From Ottowia massiliensis (GTDB lineage Bacteria > Pseudomonadota > Gammaproteobacteria > Burkholderiales > Burkholderiaceae_C): a DNA stretch of 64,000 nt. Every line of letters starts with the position of its first letter. Position 1 is the first letter of the stretch. Below the pieces are notes generated by a model. The model did no database searches, was not told the origin of the DNA, and saw only the letters and a list, made by a program, of their open reading frames with translations. Below, piece by piece: positions 34,685 to 46,617 of this stretch. Location: assembly GCF_900240305.1 (NCBI RefSeq), contig NZ_LT964854.1, forward strand, positions 1,178,001-1,242,000, read 5' to 3'. Made by a program: the position numbers and the translations under genes.

Positions 34685-35557
34685 ATGACAATTGGCGCAA
34701 TGACCACTTACGTTTTGACCCTCTCCTGCCCGGACCGCATGGGCATCGTGCATGCCGTCTCCGGCTTTTTGCTGGAAAACGGCGGCAACATCGAAGAAGC
34801 GGCGCAGTTCAACGATCAGGCCACGGGCCTGTTTTTCATGCGTGTGCAGTTTGTGGTGACGGACGAAAACCCCGAAGCCAAAAGCCAGGCCCTGCGTGCG
34901 GCGCTGGACGCGCTGGCGGCGCAGTTCGACATGCGCTGGCAGCTGCACGATGCAGCGCAGCCCATGCGCTGTGCCATCTTTGTCAGCCGCGAGGGGCATT
35001 GCCTCAACGATTTGCTGTTTCGATGGAAAAGCGGGCTGCTGCCGCTGGACATTCGCGCCATCGTCAGCAACCACCGCGATTTCTATCAGCTGGCGGCCAG
35101 CTACAACGTGCCTTTTCATCACATTCCCGTCACCCGCGAAACCAAGGCGCAGGCCGAGGCCAGGCAGTACGAAATCATCCAGGCCGAATCGGCGGAGCTG
35201 GTGGTGCTGGCGCGCTACATGCAAGTGCTCTCTGATGACCTGTGCCGCAAGCTGGCCGGGCGCGCCATCAACATTCACCACAGCTTTTTGCCCAGCTTCA
35301 AGGGCGCGCGGCCCTACTACCAGGCGCACGAGCGGGGCGTGAAACTCATCGGCGCCACGGCGCACTACGTGACTGCCGCTTTGGACGAAGGCCCCATCAT
35401 CGAGCAGGATGTGGCCCGCGCCGACCACACGCACACCGTGGAGTCGCTCACCGCCGTGGGCCGCGATACCGAAAGCCAGGTGCTGGCCCGTGCCGTGAAG
35501 TGGCACGCCGAGCGGCGCGTGCTGCTCAACGGGCACAAAACCGTGGTCTTCCGCTGA
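34685..35557 (+). CDS. purU: formyltetrahydrofolate deformylase
   Basis: This enzyme of about 290 residues splits 10-formyl-THF into formate and THF. An N-terminal ACT domain (YVLTLSCPDRMGIVHAVSGFL) is followed by the formyltransferase fold with AELVVLARYMQVLSDDLC, the catalytic Asn-His in INIHHSFLPSFKGARPY, and the Asp in DEGPIIEQDVAR. ATG at 34685 has AGGTGC upstream; the ATG at 34700 (MTTYVLTL) is also possible. It stands alone between two repeat-containing spacers. Confidence 0.95.
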   Translation: MTIGAMTTYVLTLSCPDRMGIVHAVSGFLLENGGNIEEAAQFNDQATGLFFMRVQFVVTDENPEAKSQALRAALDALAAQFDMRWQLHDAAQPMRCAIFVSREGHCLNDLLFRWKSGLLPLDIRAIVSNHRDFYQLAASYNVPFHHIPVTRETKAQAEARQYEIIQAESAELVVLARYMQVLSDDLCRKLAGRAINIHHSFLPSFKGARPYYQAHERGVKLIGATAHYVTAALDEGPIIEQDVARADHTHTVESLTAVGRDTESQVLARAVKWHAERRVLLNGHKTVVFR

Positions 35558-36039
35558 CGACCTGCGCAGCAGCCCGCTTCGTTTAAAACCTGTTCAAAAG
35601 TCGTGCGGCAAGCCTTGGGTGTTCGCATTCTTCACGCCCTGCGCATGAATGACCAAGAGCTTGCTTGAGGTGCCGCGCGCCGAGCTGATTTTTTAAGGTC
35701 TGCTCCAGCAGGCCGGCGCCTTGCACATTGAGCTCGGGCTGGATTTGGAAGCAAGCGTGCACGGTGCGCCATTTGGGAAAACCGCCAGGGACTTCCGAAA
35801 CACCAGAATGGCTCCTTTAACAGGAGCAAATTCAAGCCGCCCAAAAACACGCTTCGCGCTTTCTGCACTAGGACATCATGCTATTGATAAAGTAGCGAAA
35901 AATTCTGGCCCGCCAAATGCATTGCTGCGCTACATTTTGGCGGCGGCGCCCTGGCGCGGCGCGGGCTGGGCGGCGTCTTGAAATTGCCTGGCGCGCCGCC
36001 AATTCCAGACACCTCTTTTGAACAAGGATTCCCTGCTTC
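35558..36039. other. intergenic region between purU and lon, 482 bp
   Basis: It contains a family A end (AAAACCTGTTCAAAAGTCG at about 35585) and a full family B repeat (35821-35899). I could not pick a heat-shock promoter for lon with confidence. No gene is seen. Confidence 0.45.
35821..35899 (+). repeat. dispersed repeat family B, copy 8
   Basis: CAGGAGCAAATTCAAGC ... TTTCTGCACTAGGACATCAT then GCTATTGATAAAGTAGC. Confidence 0.85.
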
Positions 36040-38490
36040 ATGACCACACTGACCCTGCTGCCCCCCCAACCGGTGGACATGCCGCTGATGCCCCTGCGCG
36101 ACGTGGTGGTGTTTCCGCACATGGTCATCCCGCTGTTCGTGGGGCGGCCCAAGAGCATCAAGGCGCTGGAAGCGGCCGTGGGCGGAGAGCGCCGCATCGC
36201 CCTGGTGGCGCAGCGCACTTCCGGCAAGGATGAGCCGGCCATGACCGACCTGTACGCCACCGGCTGCATTTGCACTGTGCTGCAAATGCTCAAGCTGCCC
36301 GACGGCACGGTGAAAGTGCTGGTGCAGGGCCAGCAGCGCGCGGCGCTGGAGCGCGTGGAAGACGGCGAGTTTTTCACGGCCACCGTATTGCCCATGCCGC
36401 CGGAAGCGGCCGCGCCCGCCGACCCTACCGAGGCCGAGGCGCTGCGCCGCGCTGTCACGCAGCAGTTCGAGCAATACGCCAAGCTCAAGAAGATTCAGCC
36501 CGACATCCTCAATTCCATCTCCGGCATTGCCGAAGCCGAGCGCCTGGCCGACACCATCGCCGCGCACATGCCGCTGCAACTGCCCGTCAAGCAGAAGATG
36601 CTGGAAGTGGCCGACGTGCAAAAACGCTTGCAGGCGCTGCTGGAAGAAATCCAGCGCGAGGTGGACATTCTCAACGTGGACAAGCGCATTCGCGGCCGCG
36701 TCAAGCGCCAGATGGAGAAAAACCAGCGCGATTTCTATTTGAACGAGCAGGTCAAGGCCATTCAAAAAGAGCTGGGCGAAGGCGAAGACGGCGCGGACAT
36801 TGAAGAAATCGAAAAGCGCATCAAGGCCGCCCGCATGCCCAAAGAGGCGCTGAAAAAGGCGGAAAACGAGCTGAAAAAGCTGCGCCTGATGTCGCCCATG
36901 TCTGCCGAAGCCAGCGTGGTGCGCAACTACGTGGACGTGCTGGCGGGCCTGCCCTGGTCGAAAAAAACGCGCATCAAACATGACCTGGCCCACGCCGAAG
37001 AAGTGCTCAACGCCGACCACTTCGGGCTGGACAAAGTCAAGGAACGCATCCTGGAGCACCTGGCCGTGCAGCAGCGCGTGGACAAAGTCAAGGCCCCCAT
37101 CCTCTGCCTGGTGGGGCCGCCCGGCGTGGGCAAAACCTCGCTGGGCCAGTCCATCGCGCGCGCCACGGGCCGCAAATACGTGCGCATGGCGCTGGGCGGC
37201 ATGCGCGACGAAGCCGAAATCCGGGGCCACCGCCGCACCTACATCGGCGCCATGCCCGGCAAAGTGCTGCAAAGCCTGAACAAGGCCGGCACGCGCAACC
37301 CGCTGTTTTTGCTGGATGAAATCGACAAAATGGGCATGGATTTCCGGGGCGACCCGGCCAGCGCCCTGCTCGAAGTGCTGGACCCCGAGCAAAACCACGC
37401 CTTCAGCGACCACTACGTGGAAGTGGACTTCGATTTGTCAGACGTGATGTTCGTGGCCACCAGCAACTCCATGAACATTCCGCCCGCGCTGCTGGACCGC
37501 ATGGAAGTCATTCGCCTGTCGGGCTACACCGAAGACGAAAAAACCAGCATCGCCATGCGCTACCTGCTGCCCAAGCAGATGAAGACCAACGGCGTCAAAG
37601 AGGCGGAGCTGAGCGTCTCCGAAGACGCCGTGCGCGACATCGTGCGCTACTACACGCGCGAAGCGGGCGTGCGCTCGCTGGAGCGCGAAATCTCGCGCAT
37701 CTGCCGCAAAGTCGTCAAGGGCCTGCAACTGGGGCAGCTGAAGCCGAAAGTGAAAGTCACGGCCAAAAACCTGGGCGACTTTCTGGGCGTGCGCAAGTTC
37801 ACCTATGGCCGCGCCGAGCAGAACAACCAGATCGGCCAGGTCGTGGGCCTGGCGTGGACGGAAGTGGGCGGCGACTTGCTCACCATTGAAGCCGCCGCCA
37901 TGCCCGGCAAAGGCAACATCCTGCGCACCGGCATGCTGGGCGATGTGATGAAAGAGTCCGTCGAAGCCGCCCGCACCGTCGTGCGCGCCCGCGCGCGCCG
38001 CCTGGGCATTGCCGACGACGCCTTTGAAAAGCTGGACATCCACCTGCACGTGCCCGACGGCGCCACGCCCAAGGACGGCCCCAGCGCCGGCGCGGCCATG
38101 ACCACGGCCTTCGTCTCGGCGCTGACCGGCATTGCCGTGCGCGCCGACGTGGCCATGACGGGCGAAATCACCCTGCGCGGCGAAGTCACCGCCATCGGCG
38201 GCCTGAAGGAAAAGCTGCTGGCCGCGCTGCGCGGCGGCATCCGCAAGGTGCTCATCCCCGAAGAAAACGTGAAGGATTTGCAGGAAATTCCGGAAAACGT
38301 GAAAAACGGCCTGGAAATCATCCCCGTCCGCTGGATCGACCAGGTGCTCGAAACCGCCCTGGAACGCCTGCCCGCGCCGCTGCCCGACGCGCAGGCCGCT
38401 GCCGCCCCGCCGCTGCCTTCCGCCGCCGCCGTGGCGGCCGCTGCCAAAAAGCGCGCGCGCGGCGCGCGCGCGGACGCAACCCGGCACTGA
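36040..38490 (+). CDS. lon: ATP-dependent protease La (Lon)
   Basis: This 816-residue AAA+ serine protease has an N-terminal substrate domain (MPLMPLRDVVVFPHMVIPLFV), Walker A GPPGVGKTS, the conserved MALGGMRDEAEIRGHRRTY and the protease domain with Ser in KDGPSAGAAM and Lys in IGGLKEKLLAALRGG. Length is normal except for an Ala-rich, Arg-ending tail (AAAKKRARGARADATRH). It degrades misfolded and regulatory proteins. The gene is monocistronic by context. Confidence 0.98.
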   Translation: MTTLTLLPPQPVDMPLMPLRDVVVFPHMVIPLFVGRPKSIKALEAAVGGERRIALVAQRTSGKDEPAMTDLYATGCICTVLQMLKLPDGTVKVLVQGQQRAALERVEDGEFFTATVLPMPPEAAAPADPTEAEALRRAVTQQFEQYAKLKKIQPDILNSISGIAEAERLADTIAAHMPLQLPVKQKMLEVADVQKRLQALLEEIQREVDILNVDKRIRGRVKRQMEKNQRDFYLNEQVKAIQKELGEGEDGADIEEIEKRIKAARMPKEALKKAENELKKLRLMSPMSAEASVVRNYVDVLAGLPWSKKTRIKHDLAHAEEVLNADHFGLDKVKERILEHLAVQQRVDKVKAPILCLVGPPGVGKTSLGQSIARATGRKYVRMALGGMRDEAEIRGHRRTYIGAMPGKVLQSLNKAGTRNPLFLLDEIDKMGMDFRGDPASALLEVLDPEQNHAFSDHYVEVDFDLSDVMFVATSNSMNIPPALLDRMEVIRLSGYTEDEKTSIAMRYLLPKQMKTNGVKEAELSVSEDAVRDIVRYYTREAGVRSLEREISRICRKVVKGLQLGQLKPKVKVTAKNLGDFLGVRKFTYGRAEQNNQIGQVVGLAWTEVGGDLLTIEAAAMPGKGNILRTGMLGDVMKESVEAARTVVRARARRLGIADDAFEKLDIHLHVPDGATPKDGPSAGAAMTTAFVSALTGIAVRADVAMTGEITLRGEVTAIGGLKEKLLAALRGGIRKVLIPEENVKDLQEIPENVKNGLEIIPVRWIDQVLETALERLPAPLPDAQAAAAPPLPSAAAVAAAAKKRARGARADATRH

Positions 38491-38557
38491 GCCGCCTGTA
38501 TCCCACCCGCAGCTCTGGAGCAATGAATGGAACAGCAGTCTGCGAAGCACTCAAAAA

Positions 38558-38636
38558 CAGGAGCGGATTCAGGGGTCATCAAAACGGCTCCTGCGCTTTA
38601 TGCACTAGGACATGACGCTACGGATAAAGGAGCGAA
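38558..38636 (+). repeat. dispersed repeat family B, copy 9
   Basis: CAGGAGCGGATTCAGG ... TTTATGCACTAGGACATGAC then GCTACGGATAAAGGAGC. Confidence 0.85.
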
Positions 38637-38813
38637 ACAAGCCCGCCGCAGTCCATCTGTTTCCTGCCAGCGCCTTTTTTCGCCCCGCTTTTCTTGCCTC
38701 GCTTGGCCAGAGTTTGGCGCAGGCGTCTGCCATAGCCTTCACAGAAGCTCTAAAAAGCCCCGGCAAGAAACACGAAGCAAAGCGGTCATTTCGTAAAAAC
38801 GCGTAAAAATCGC

Positions 38814-38843
38814 TTGATAGCCGTTCTTGTTTGTCGCTATAAT
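38814..38843 (+). promoter_or_regulatory. strong sigma-70 promoter of a candidate small RNA
   Basis: TTGATA and a perfect TATAAT are separated by 18 bases. The start would be near 38850. Confidence 0.65.
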
Positions 38844-38849
38844 CGCTGC

Positions 38850-38949
38850 GGTTCTCCAAGCCAGCGCGGGTGAACGTGACCACCGACTTCCCCCTGCGCG
38901 AACCTCTCTGCGCCGGACCTGCACTTTGTCAGTGCGGTCCGGCTTTTTT
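38850..38949 (+). ncRNA. candidate small RNA of about 100 nt
   Basis: The interval runs from a strong promoter to a strong terminator (38912-38949: GCCGGACC-T-GCAC paired with GTGC-GGTCCGGC, then T6). It has no open frame of note. No known RNA family is recognised. It could also be the relic of a lost gene whose promoter and terminator remain. Confidence 0.45.
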
Positions 38950-39003
38950 ATGCTGCGCGGAACCTGCCCGGTATCTACCGCCAGGCCGCGCCCGCTTTCA
39001 TTC

Positions 39004-39162
39004 AGAACCCGTGCGGAGCCTGACCGTGAGGGAGCGCGAGGCGGGGCGGGCGGCAAGGCGCTAATCGCAGATGGCTTGGCGGCCTCCATCAAGGATTCGC
39101 AAAACCCAAAAGCGCCCAAGGCCGCGCTTTTCGCACTGACAGATAAATTGCGAACAGGTTTT
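39004..39162 (+). repeat. palindromic repeat family A, copy abutting argJ
   Basis: It begins AGAACCCGTGCGGAGCCTGACCG and ends GCGAACAGGTTTTC, where the right end touches the argJ stop codon. The interior is diverged (GATGGCTTGGCGGCC in place of GACGGGCC). Confidence 0.7.
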
Positions 39163-40397
39163 CAGGAGCGGTAATCCGCATTGATGCTTACATATTCGTG
39201 GCTCAGGTCGCACGTCCAGACGGTTTCGCTGGCCGCGCCGCGCCCCAGGTTCACGCGCACGGTGATTTCGGGCTGTTTCATCACGCGCTGGCCGTCTTCT
39301 TCGCGGTAGTCCGGATGCCGCCCGCCGCGAGTGGCCACATGCACGCTGTCCAGATACAGATCGATTTTTTCCGTGTCCAGATCGGCAATGCCCGCGTAGC
39401 CAATGGCCGCCAGAATGCGGCCCAGGTTCGGGTCGCTGGCGAAAAAGGCCGTTTTCACCAGCGGCGAGTGGGCGATGGCATAGGCCACCTGGCGGCACTC
39501 GGCGGCGTTTTGCCCGCCTTCCACCTGCACGGTGATGAACTTGGTCGCGCCTTCGCCGTCGCGCACGATGGCCTGCGCCAGCCAGCGCGCCACTTCCAGC
39601 AGGGCGGCAAACAGCGCCTGCCCTTCGGGCGACTGAAGCGACTGCACGGGCGCGTGCGCCGCCTTGTTCGTGGCGATGACGATGAAAGAGTCATTGGTCG
39701 AGGTGTCGCCATCGACCGTCACGCGGTTGAAGGAGCTTTCGGCCAGCGCCCGCGCCAGCTGAGGCATCAGGCCGGGGGCCACGCATGCGTCGGTTGCCAC
39801 AAAGCCCAGCATCGTCGCCATGTTGGGGCGGATCATGCCCGCGCCCTTGCTGATGCCCGTGACGGTCACTGGCGCGCCGCCCACGCTGGCTTTCACGCTG
39901 CGCGCTTTGGGCACGGTGTCCGTGGTCATGATGCCTTCGGCGGCCTTGAGCCAATGGGCAGGCTGCGCATCGGCCAGCGCGGCGGGCAGGCCCGCTTGCA
40001 GGCGCTCCAGCGGCAGCGGCTCCAGGATCACGCCCGTTGAAAACGGCAGCACCTGCTGCGGCCGCACGCCCAGCTGCGCGGCCAGCGCGTCGCAGGTGCG
40101 GCGCGCCGCCGCCAGCCCCGCTGCCCCCGTGCCTGCATTGGCGCAGCCCGTGTTGATCACCAAAGCGCGGATGTCCGCCCCGGCTCCTGCCGCCAGGTGC
40201 TCGCGGCACACCTGCACGGGCGCGGCGCAAAAACGGTTTTGCGTGAACACGCCGCCCACGCTTGCGCCTTCATCGAGCAGCATCACGGTCAAGTCCTTGC
40301 GCCCGGCCTTGCGGATGCCCGCCTCGGCCACGCCGATGCGCACGCCGCTGACAGGATGCAGGCTGGCCGCGTCTGGCGGCGAAAGATGGACTGGCAT
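39162..40397 (-). CDS. argJ: bifunctional ornithine acetyltransferase / N-acetylglutamate synthase
   Basis: This 411-residue Ntn-type enzyme autocleaves at the conserved Ala-Thr; here MIRPNMATMLGF contains the nucleophilic Thr after Ala. ALVINTGCANAGTG (oxyanion region) and VDGDTSTNDS are also present. It transfers acetyl from acetylornithine to glutamate in the cyclic arginine pathway. Its stop codon touches a family A repeat. It lies about 100 bases after radA in the same leftward direction. Confidence 0.96.
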   Translation of the reverse strand: MPVHLSPPDAASLHPVSGVRIGVAEAGIRKAGRKDLTVMLLDEGASVGGVFTQNRFCAAPVQVCREHLAAGAGADIRALVINTGCANAGTGAAGLAAARRTCDALAAQLGVRPQQVLPFSTGVILEPLPLERLQAGLPAALADAQPAHWLKAAEGIMTTDTVPKARSVKASVGGAPVTVTGISKGAGMIRPNMATMLGFVATDACVAPGLMPQLARALAESSFNRVTVDGDTSTNDSFIVIATNKAAHAPVQSLQSPEGQALFAALLEVARWLAQAIVRDGEGATKFITVQVEGGQNAAECRQVAYAIAHSPLVKTAFFASDPNLGRILAAIGYAGIADLDTEKIDLYLDSVHVATRGGRHPDYREEDGQRVMKQPEITVRVNLGRGAASETVWTCDLSHEYVSINADYRS

Positions 40398-40496
40398 GGC
40401 AAAAACTCCTTCGTTATCGGAAAACAGGGAAAAACGCGCGGCTTCCAGCCACGGCAGGCGGGCGGCGCGCTATGCAAATGATAGTTACAGGCCGGA

Positions 40497-41888
40497 TCAG
40501 GCCAGCTGGCGCGCCAGCGCCATGGCTTCTTCCACGCGCTCGACGGCGTGAATGGTCAGGCCCTCGAAAGCCTTGTCTTTTCTTTTGGGCGCGTTGGCCT
40601 TGGGCACTACGGCCACGGAAAAGCCGAGCTTGGCCGCTTCCTTCAGGCGCTCCTGCCCGCGCGGGGCGGGGCGCACTTCGCCCGCCAGGCCCACTTCGCC
40701 AAAGGCCAGAAAGCCCTTGGGCAGCGCTTTGCCGCGCAGGCTGCTGGTGATGGCCAGCATCACCGCCAGATCGGCCGCCGGTTCGCTGATGCGCACGCCG
40801 CCCACGGCGTTCACGAACACGTCCTGATCGCCCGTGGCCACGCCCGCGTGCCGGTGCAGCACGGCCAGCAGCATGGCCAGGCGGTCGCGCTCCAGCCCGA
40901 CGGAAAGCCGCCGGGGGCTGGGGCCGCCGCTGTCCACCAGCGCCTGCACTTCCACCAGCAAGGGGCGCGTGCCTTCCAGCGTGACGAGCACGCAGCTGCC
41001 GGGCACCGGGTCGGCGTGCTGGCTCAAGAAGATGGCGCTGGGGTTGCTCACGCCCTTCAGGCCCTTTTCCGTCATGGCGAACACGCCGATTTCATTGACG
41101 GCGCCAAAGCGGTTCTTGATGGCGCGTATCAGCCGGAAGCTGCTGTGCGTGTCGCCCTCGAAGTAAAGCACCGTGTCCACCATGTGCTCCAGCACGCGCG
41201 GGCCGGCCAGCTGCCCGTCCTTGGTCACGTGGCCCACCAGCACGATGGCGCAGCCTTGCGCCTTGGCCCAGCGCGTCAGGTGCGCGGCGCACTCGCGCAC
41301 TTGCGCCACGCTGCCGGGGGCGCTGGTGAGCTGGTCGCTGTAAATCGTCTGAATCGAGTCAATCACCGCCACGGCGGGCTGCCGCGCGGCCAGCGTGGCC
41401 ACGATTTTTTCAAGCTGGATTTCAGCCAGCACCGCCACTTGCGAGCCAGCCAGCCCCAGCCGGCGCGCGCGCAGCGCCACTTGCGCGCCGCTTTCTTCGC
41501 CCGTCACGTAAAGCGAAGGCACGCCCGCGCGCTGCAAGGCATCCAGCGCCTGGAGCAGCAGCGTGGATTTGCCGATGCCCGGATCGCCGCCCATGAGCAC
41601 CACGCCGCCGGCGACGATGCCGCCGCCCAGCGCGCGATCCAGCTCGGCCTGGCCCGTGGGCGTGCGCGCCACGTCTTGCGCCTCAATGCTGGCCAGCGCC
41701 TGCACGTCTGACGCGGGGGCCAGCGCTGCGAAGGCCGCGCCCAGCCGGTTCTTGCCGCCGCCTGCGGGCGCTTGCGCCACGGTTTCCACCAGGCTGTTCC
41801 ACGCCCCGCACGAGGGGCACTTGCCCAGCCAGCGCGCGCTGGCGGCCCCGCATTCGTTGCAGGCGTAGGTGGTCTTGCTGCGGCTCAT
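40497..41888 (-). CDS. radA: DNA repair protein RadA
   Basis: This 463-residue protein has an N-terminal zinc finger (YACNECGAASARWLGKCPSCG), a RecA-like core with Walker A GGDPGIGKST, the RadA motif KNRFGAVNEIG near residue 250, and a C-terminal Lon-protease-like domain (FLAFGEVGLAGEVRPAPRG). It drives branch migration of recombination intermediates. The start at 41888 (MSRSKTTYAC) is family-typical; an in-frame ATG 27 bases upstream is unlikely. Confidence 0.97.
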   Translation of the reverse strand: MSRSKTTYACNECGAASARWLGKCPSCGAWNSLVETVAQAPAGGGKNRLGAAFAALAPASDVQALASIEAQDVARTPTGQAELDRALGGGIVAGGVVLMGGDPGIGKSTLLLQALDALQRAGVPSLYVTGEESGAQVALRARRLGLAGSQVAVLAEIQLEKIVATLAARQPAVAVIDSIQTIYSDQLTSAPGSVAQVRECAAHLTRWAKAQGCAIVLVGHVTKDGQLAGPRVLEHMVDTVLYFEGDTHSSFRLIRAIKNRFGAVNEIGVFAMTEKGLKGVSNPSAIFLSQHADPVPGSCVLVTLEGTRPLLVEVQALVDSGGPSPRRLSVGLERDRLAMLLAVLHRHAGVATGDQDVFVNAVGGVRISEPAADLAVMLAITSSLRGKALPKGFLAFGEVGLAGEVRPAPRGQERLKEAAKLGFSVAVVPKANAPKRKDKAFEGLTIHAVERVEEAMALARQLA

Positions 41889-42039
41889 GGGGCGGCGATG
41901 GTAGCGGCGCGGCAAGCGCCCCGCCGCCGTTTCAGGCGGCCGCCGTCCAGCCCGCCATGCGGAGCCAGAAGGGCCTGGGCGGGCCGCGCCTTTGAGCTGT
42001 TGAAAACGAGTGCTCCTGCCCGCCGGAGGATGACAAAAA

Positions 42040-42120
42040 CAGGAGCAAAAGCAAGGCCCATGAAATGCCGCTCAGCGCCCTATTCACTAGGACCTCATGC
42101 TGCGAATAAAGGAGCAAAAA
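42040..42120 (+). repeat. dispersed repeat family B, copy 10
   Basis: The clearest copy: CAGGAGCAAAAGCAAGG ... CCTATTCACTAGGACCTCAT then GCTGCGAATAAAGGAGC. It has GGAGCAAAA at both edges. Confidence 0.88.
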
Positions 42121-42169
42121 TAAGGCCATCCGCCTGCCCTCTGTCTGCCGCGAAGCCGTGAACAGGCCC

Positions 42170-43255
42170 TCAGGTATTGGAGACGGTGATGGTCGGAAAG
42201 CGGCTGGAATAGTCCTTGGCCTGTTCGGCCACCTTCACGGCGATGCGGCGGGCAATGGCGCGGTAGGTGGCGGCCTCGGCGCTGTCGGGCGCGGCCACCA
42301 CGGTGGGGCAGCCGCTGTCGGCCTGCTCGCGGATGGACAGCGACAGGGGCAGGCCGCCCAGGTAGTCCACCTTGTATTCCTCGGCCATGCGCTGGCCGCC
42401 GCCCGCGCCGAAGATGTGCTCTTCATGCCCGCACTGCGTGCAGCGGTGCACGGCCATGTTTTCCACCACGCCCAGAATGGGCACGCCCACTTTTTCAAAC
42501 ATGGCGATGCCCCGGCGCGCGTCCATCAGGGCGATGTCTTGCGGCGTGGTGACGATGACCGCGCCGGTGACGGGCGCGCGCTGGCTGATGGACAGCTGCA
42601 CGTCGCCCGTGCCGGGGGGCATGTCCACGATGAGGTAGTCCACGTCGTGCCAGGCCGTCTGGCGCATGAGCTGGTCCAGCGCCTGCGTGACCATCGGGCC
42701 GCGCCAGATCATGGCCTGCCCCTGCTTGACCATCAGGCCGATGGAGTTCACCTGCACGCCGTGGCCGATGAGCGGCTGCATGACCTGGCCGTCGTGCTCG
42801 GGCGAGCCGTGCACGCCCATCATGGTGGGCTGGCTGGGGCCGTAGATGTCGGCGTCAAGCATGCCCACGCGCGCGCCTTCGGCGGCCAGCGCCAGCGCCA
42901 GATTGGCCGCCGTGGTGCTCTTGCCCACGCCGCCCTTGCCGGAAGCCACGGCGATCATGTTTTTCACGCCCGGCAGCAGCGGCACGCCGCGCTGCACGCT
43001 GTGGGCGATGATTTTGAAATCCACATTCGCCGTGGCCTGCTGCACGCCGGGCACGCTGCGGGCGGCGTCTTCCAGCATTTGGCGGATGGGGGCGATCTGG
43101 CTGCGCGCGGGGTAGCCCAGCGTCACGTCAAAGCTCACGCTGGCGCCTTGCGCGCGCAGGTTTTTCAGCAGCTTGGTGGAAACGAAATCCTTGCCCGTGT
43201 TCGGGTCGATCACGCCTTGCAGCGCGGCCATCAGGGCGGCCTGGTCCATGCTCAT
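42170..43255 (-). CDS. apbC: iron-sulfur cluster carrier ApbC/Mrp
   Basis: This 361-residue P-loop protein has an N-terminal MIP18-like domain (LQGVIDPNTGKDFVSTKLLKN), deviant Walker A ASGKGGVGKST near residue 110, and CTQC in HRCTQCGHEEHIFG that binds the cluster in the dimer. It delivers Fe-S clusters to apoproteins. It is divergent from metG, with a 105-base shared promoter region. An alternative start is ATG two codons later. Confidence 0.95.
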   Translation of the reverse strand: MSMDQAALMAALQGVIDPNTGKDFVSTKLLKNLRAQGASVSFDVTLGYPARSQIAPIRQMLEDAARSVPGVQQATANVDFKIIAHSVQRGVPLLPGVKNMIAVASGKGGVGKSTTAANLALALAAEGARVGMLDADIYGPSQPTMMGVHGSPEHDGQVMQPLIGHGVQVNSIGLMVKQGQAMIWRGPMVTQALDQLMRQTAWHDVDYLIVDMPPGTGDVQLSISQRAPVTGAVIVTTPQDIALMDARRGIAMFEKVGVPILGVVENMAVHRCTQCGHEEHIFGAGGGQRMAEEYKVDYLGGLPLSLSIREQADSGCPTVVAAPDSAEAATYRAIARRIAVKVAEQAKDYSSRFPTITVSNT

Positions 43256-43360
43256 GGGAAGTGTCCTTGCGGGAGTTGTTTCAATGGGCGCGGCAGTCTA
43301 TCCGTGAGGGGTGAAACCCTAGAATCAGTGGCTTTTCTTCAACTGTCTGCAAATACAGCC

Positions 43361-45448
<2,088 letters not shown>

Positions 45449-45506
45449 ACGCGCCCTAGGCCCCTAAACGCACACCAGCCAGCATGTCCGGCCGGCTGCC
45501 GCCAGG

Positions 45507-46513
45507 GTGAACCACAGCCTGGCTACCCGGTGGGCGATCACTTCGTGGATGGAAACAACAAGGTGGTTTCCATTCCAGACCTTGCTCCGAGCATGTTGCG
45601 CGACGAGCAGAGCGGCTTTGACGCCGCCATCTACCGGAACACGACCAGGGGCAATATGTCGTTGCCTTCCTTGGCACGGGCCAATGTTCGGGCCGGAAGG
45701 GGCGGATATCAAAGCCAACGGCGGACAAGCCTTGGGGCTGACAACGGACCAATATCAACAAGCCATCGGTTGGCAAAGCGCGCTGTTGAAGCTTTCGGCA
45801 AAGGCAACGTGGTTTTCATGGGGCACTCCCTGGGCGGCGGCCTGGCTTCGGTTGCCATGTTGGCCACAGGCGTGCCGGGCGTGACCTTCAATGCGGCGGA
45901 CCTAAGCGACAGCACCCTGCGCAGCCTGAAGCCGGGCAAGACGCCAACGCCATACGCGAGGAACTGGCTGGCAGCGGCCAGATCCGCCGCTATAACGTGG
46001 AAGGCGAGCTGCTGACGGGCTTGCAGTAGGGCGCAATGCTCGCGCCTGACGCCGTGGGGCATGAGCTGTGCCTTGCCGCGCCCAGAGGCGCTTGTTGCAA
46101 CTTTGTGGAACTGCATGGCGGCAAGGGCGACGGCCAGGCTTATGTGGAAGCCCTACGCGAAGGCGCTTCGCTTTTGGGCAATGCGCGGCGCGGGCAAGGC
46201 CACGGGGCAGGAAGCCTCATTCAATCAAGCCGCCCTGCGGGTTGAGACAGCAGGCGAGCGCGCCAATGCGCTGATTGATGGCGCGAGCCATGAAGCCGCC
46301 GTGCTGACGGACAAGGCGGGCGGCGGCGTCAAACGGGCCGCCAGCGAGGCGGCGGATGACGTGAAGTGGACAAGCGACAAGCTGACGCAAGGCGTTCAGT
46401 GGCTGGCTGAAAAGACCAGGGCCGTTGGCGGCGCCATCAGCCAGGGCGCACAAAAGGCGCGCGACGCCATTGCCGAAGCGGGCCGGACGATTGCGGGCCT
46501 GTTCAACAGATAA
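45507..46513 (+). pseudogene. decayed lipase-fold effector-like gene
   Basis: Pieces of one protein appear in different frames: GDHFVDGNNKVVSIPDLAPS and GFDAAIYRN (from 45530), then ADIKANGGQALGLTTDQYQQA, then LAKRAVEAFGKGNVVFMGHSLGGGLASVAML with the GHSLG nucleophile elbow, then NAIREELAGSGQIRRYNVEG, a TAG near 46027, and VELHGGKGDGQAYVEALREG. A helical Ala-rich tail ending IAGLFNR follows. At least three frameshifts and one stop are needed. The lipase/hydrolase nature is clear from the elbow. The idea of a type VI-like antibacterial effector comes from its neighbour and is inference. Confidence 0.7.
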
Positions 46514-46617
46514 GCTGCGCTTTCGGTCCGGTGAGAAAGACATCCGGCAGCGGGCGCTTTCCATCGCTTTCCGAGCCGCTGCTTCTCTGTTTTTTCCTTT
46601 CATCTTTCACATAACAC

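Larger units (their letters stand above)
38491..39003. other. intergenic region after lon with a repeat and a candidate small RNA
   Basis: Holds family B copy 9 (38558-38636) and a promoter-terminator unit (38814-38949) described separately. There is no protein gene that I trust. Confidence 0.5.

Noticed and set aside
42158..43360. Long in-frame extension upstream of metG
   Set aside because: It is antisense of apbC, His-rich in the manner of shadow frames in GC-rich DNA, and the family start lies at 43361.
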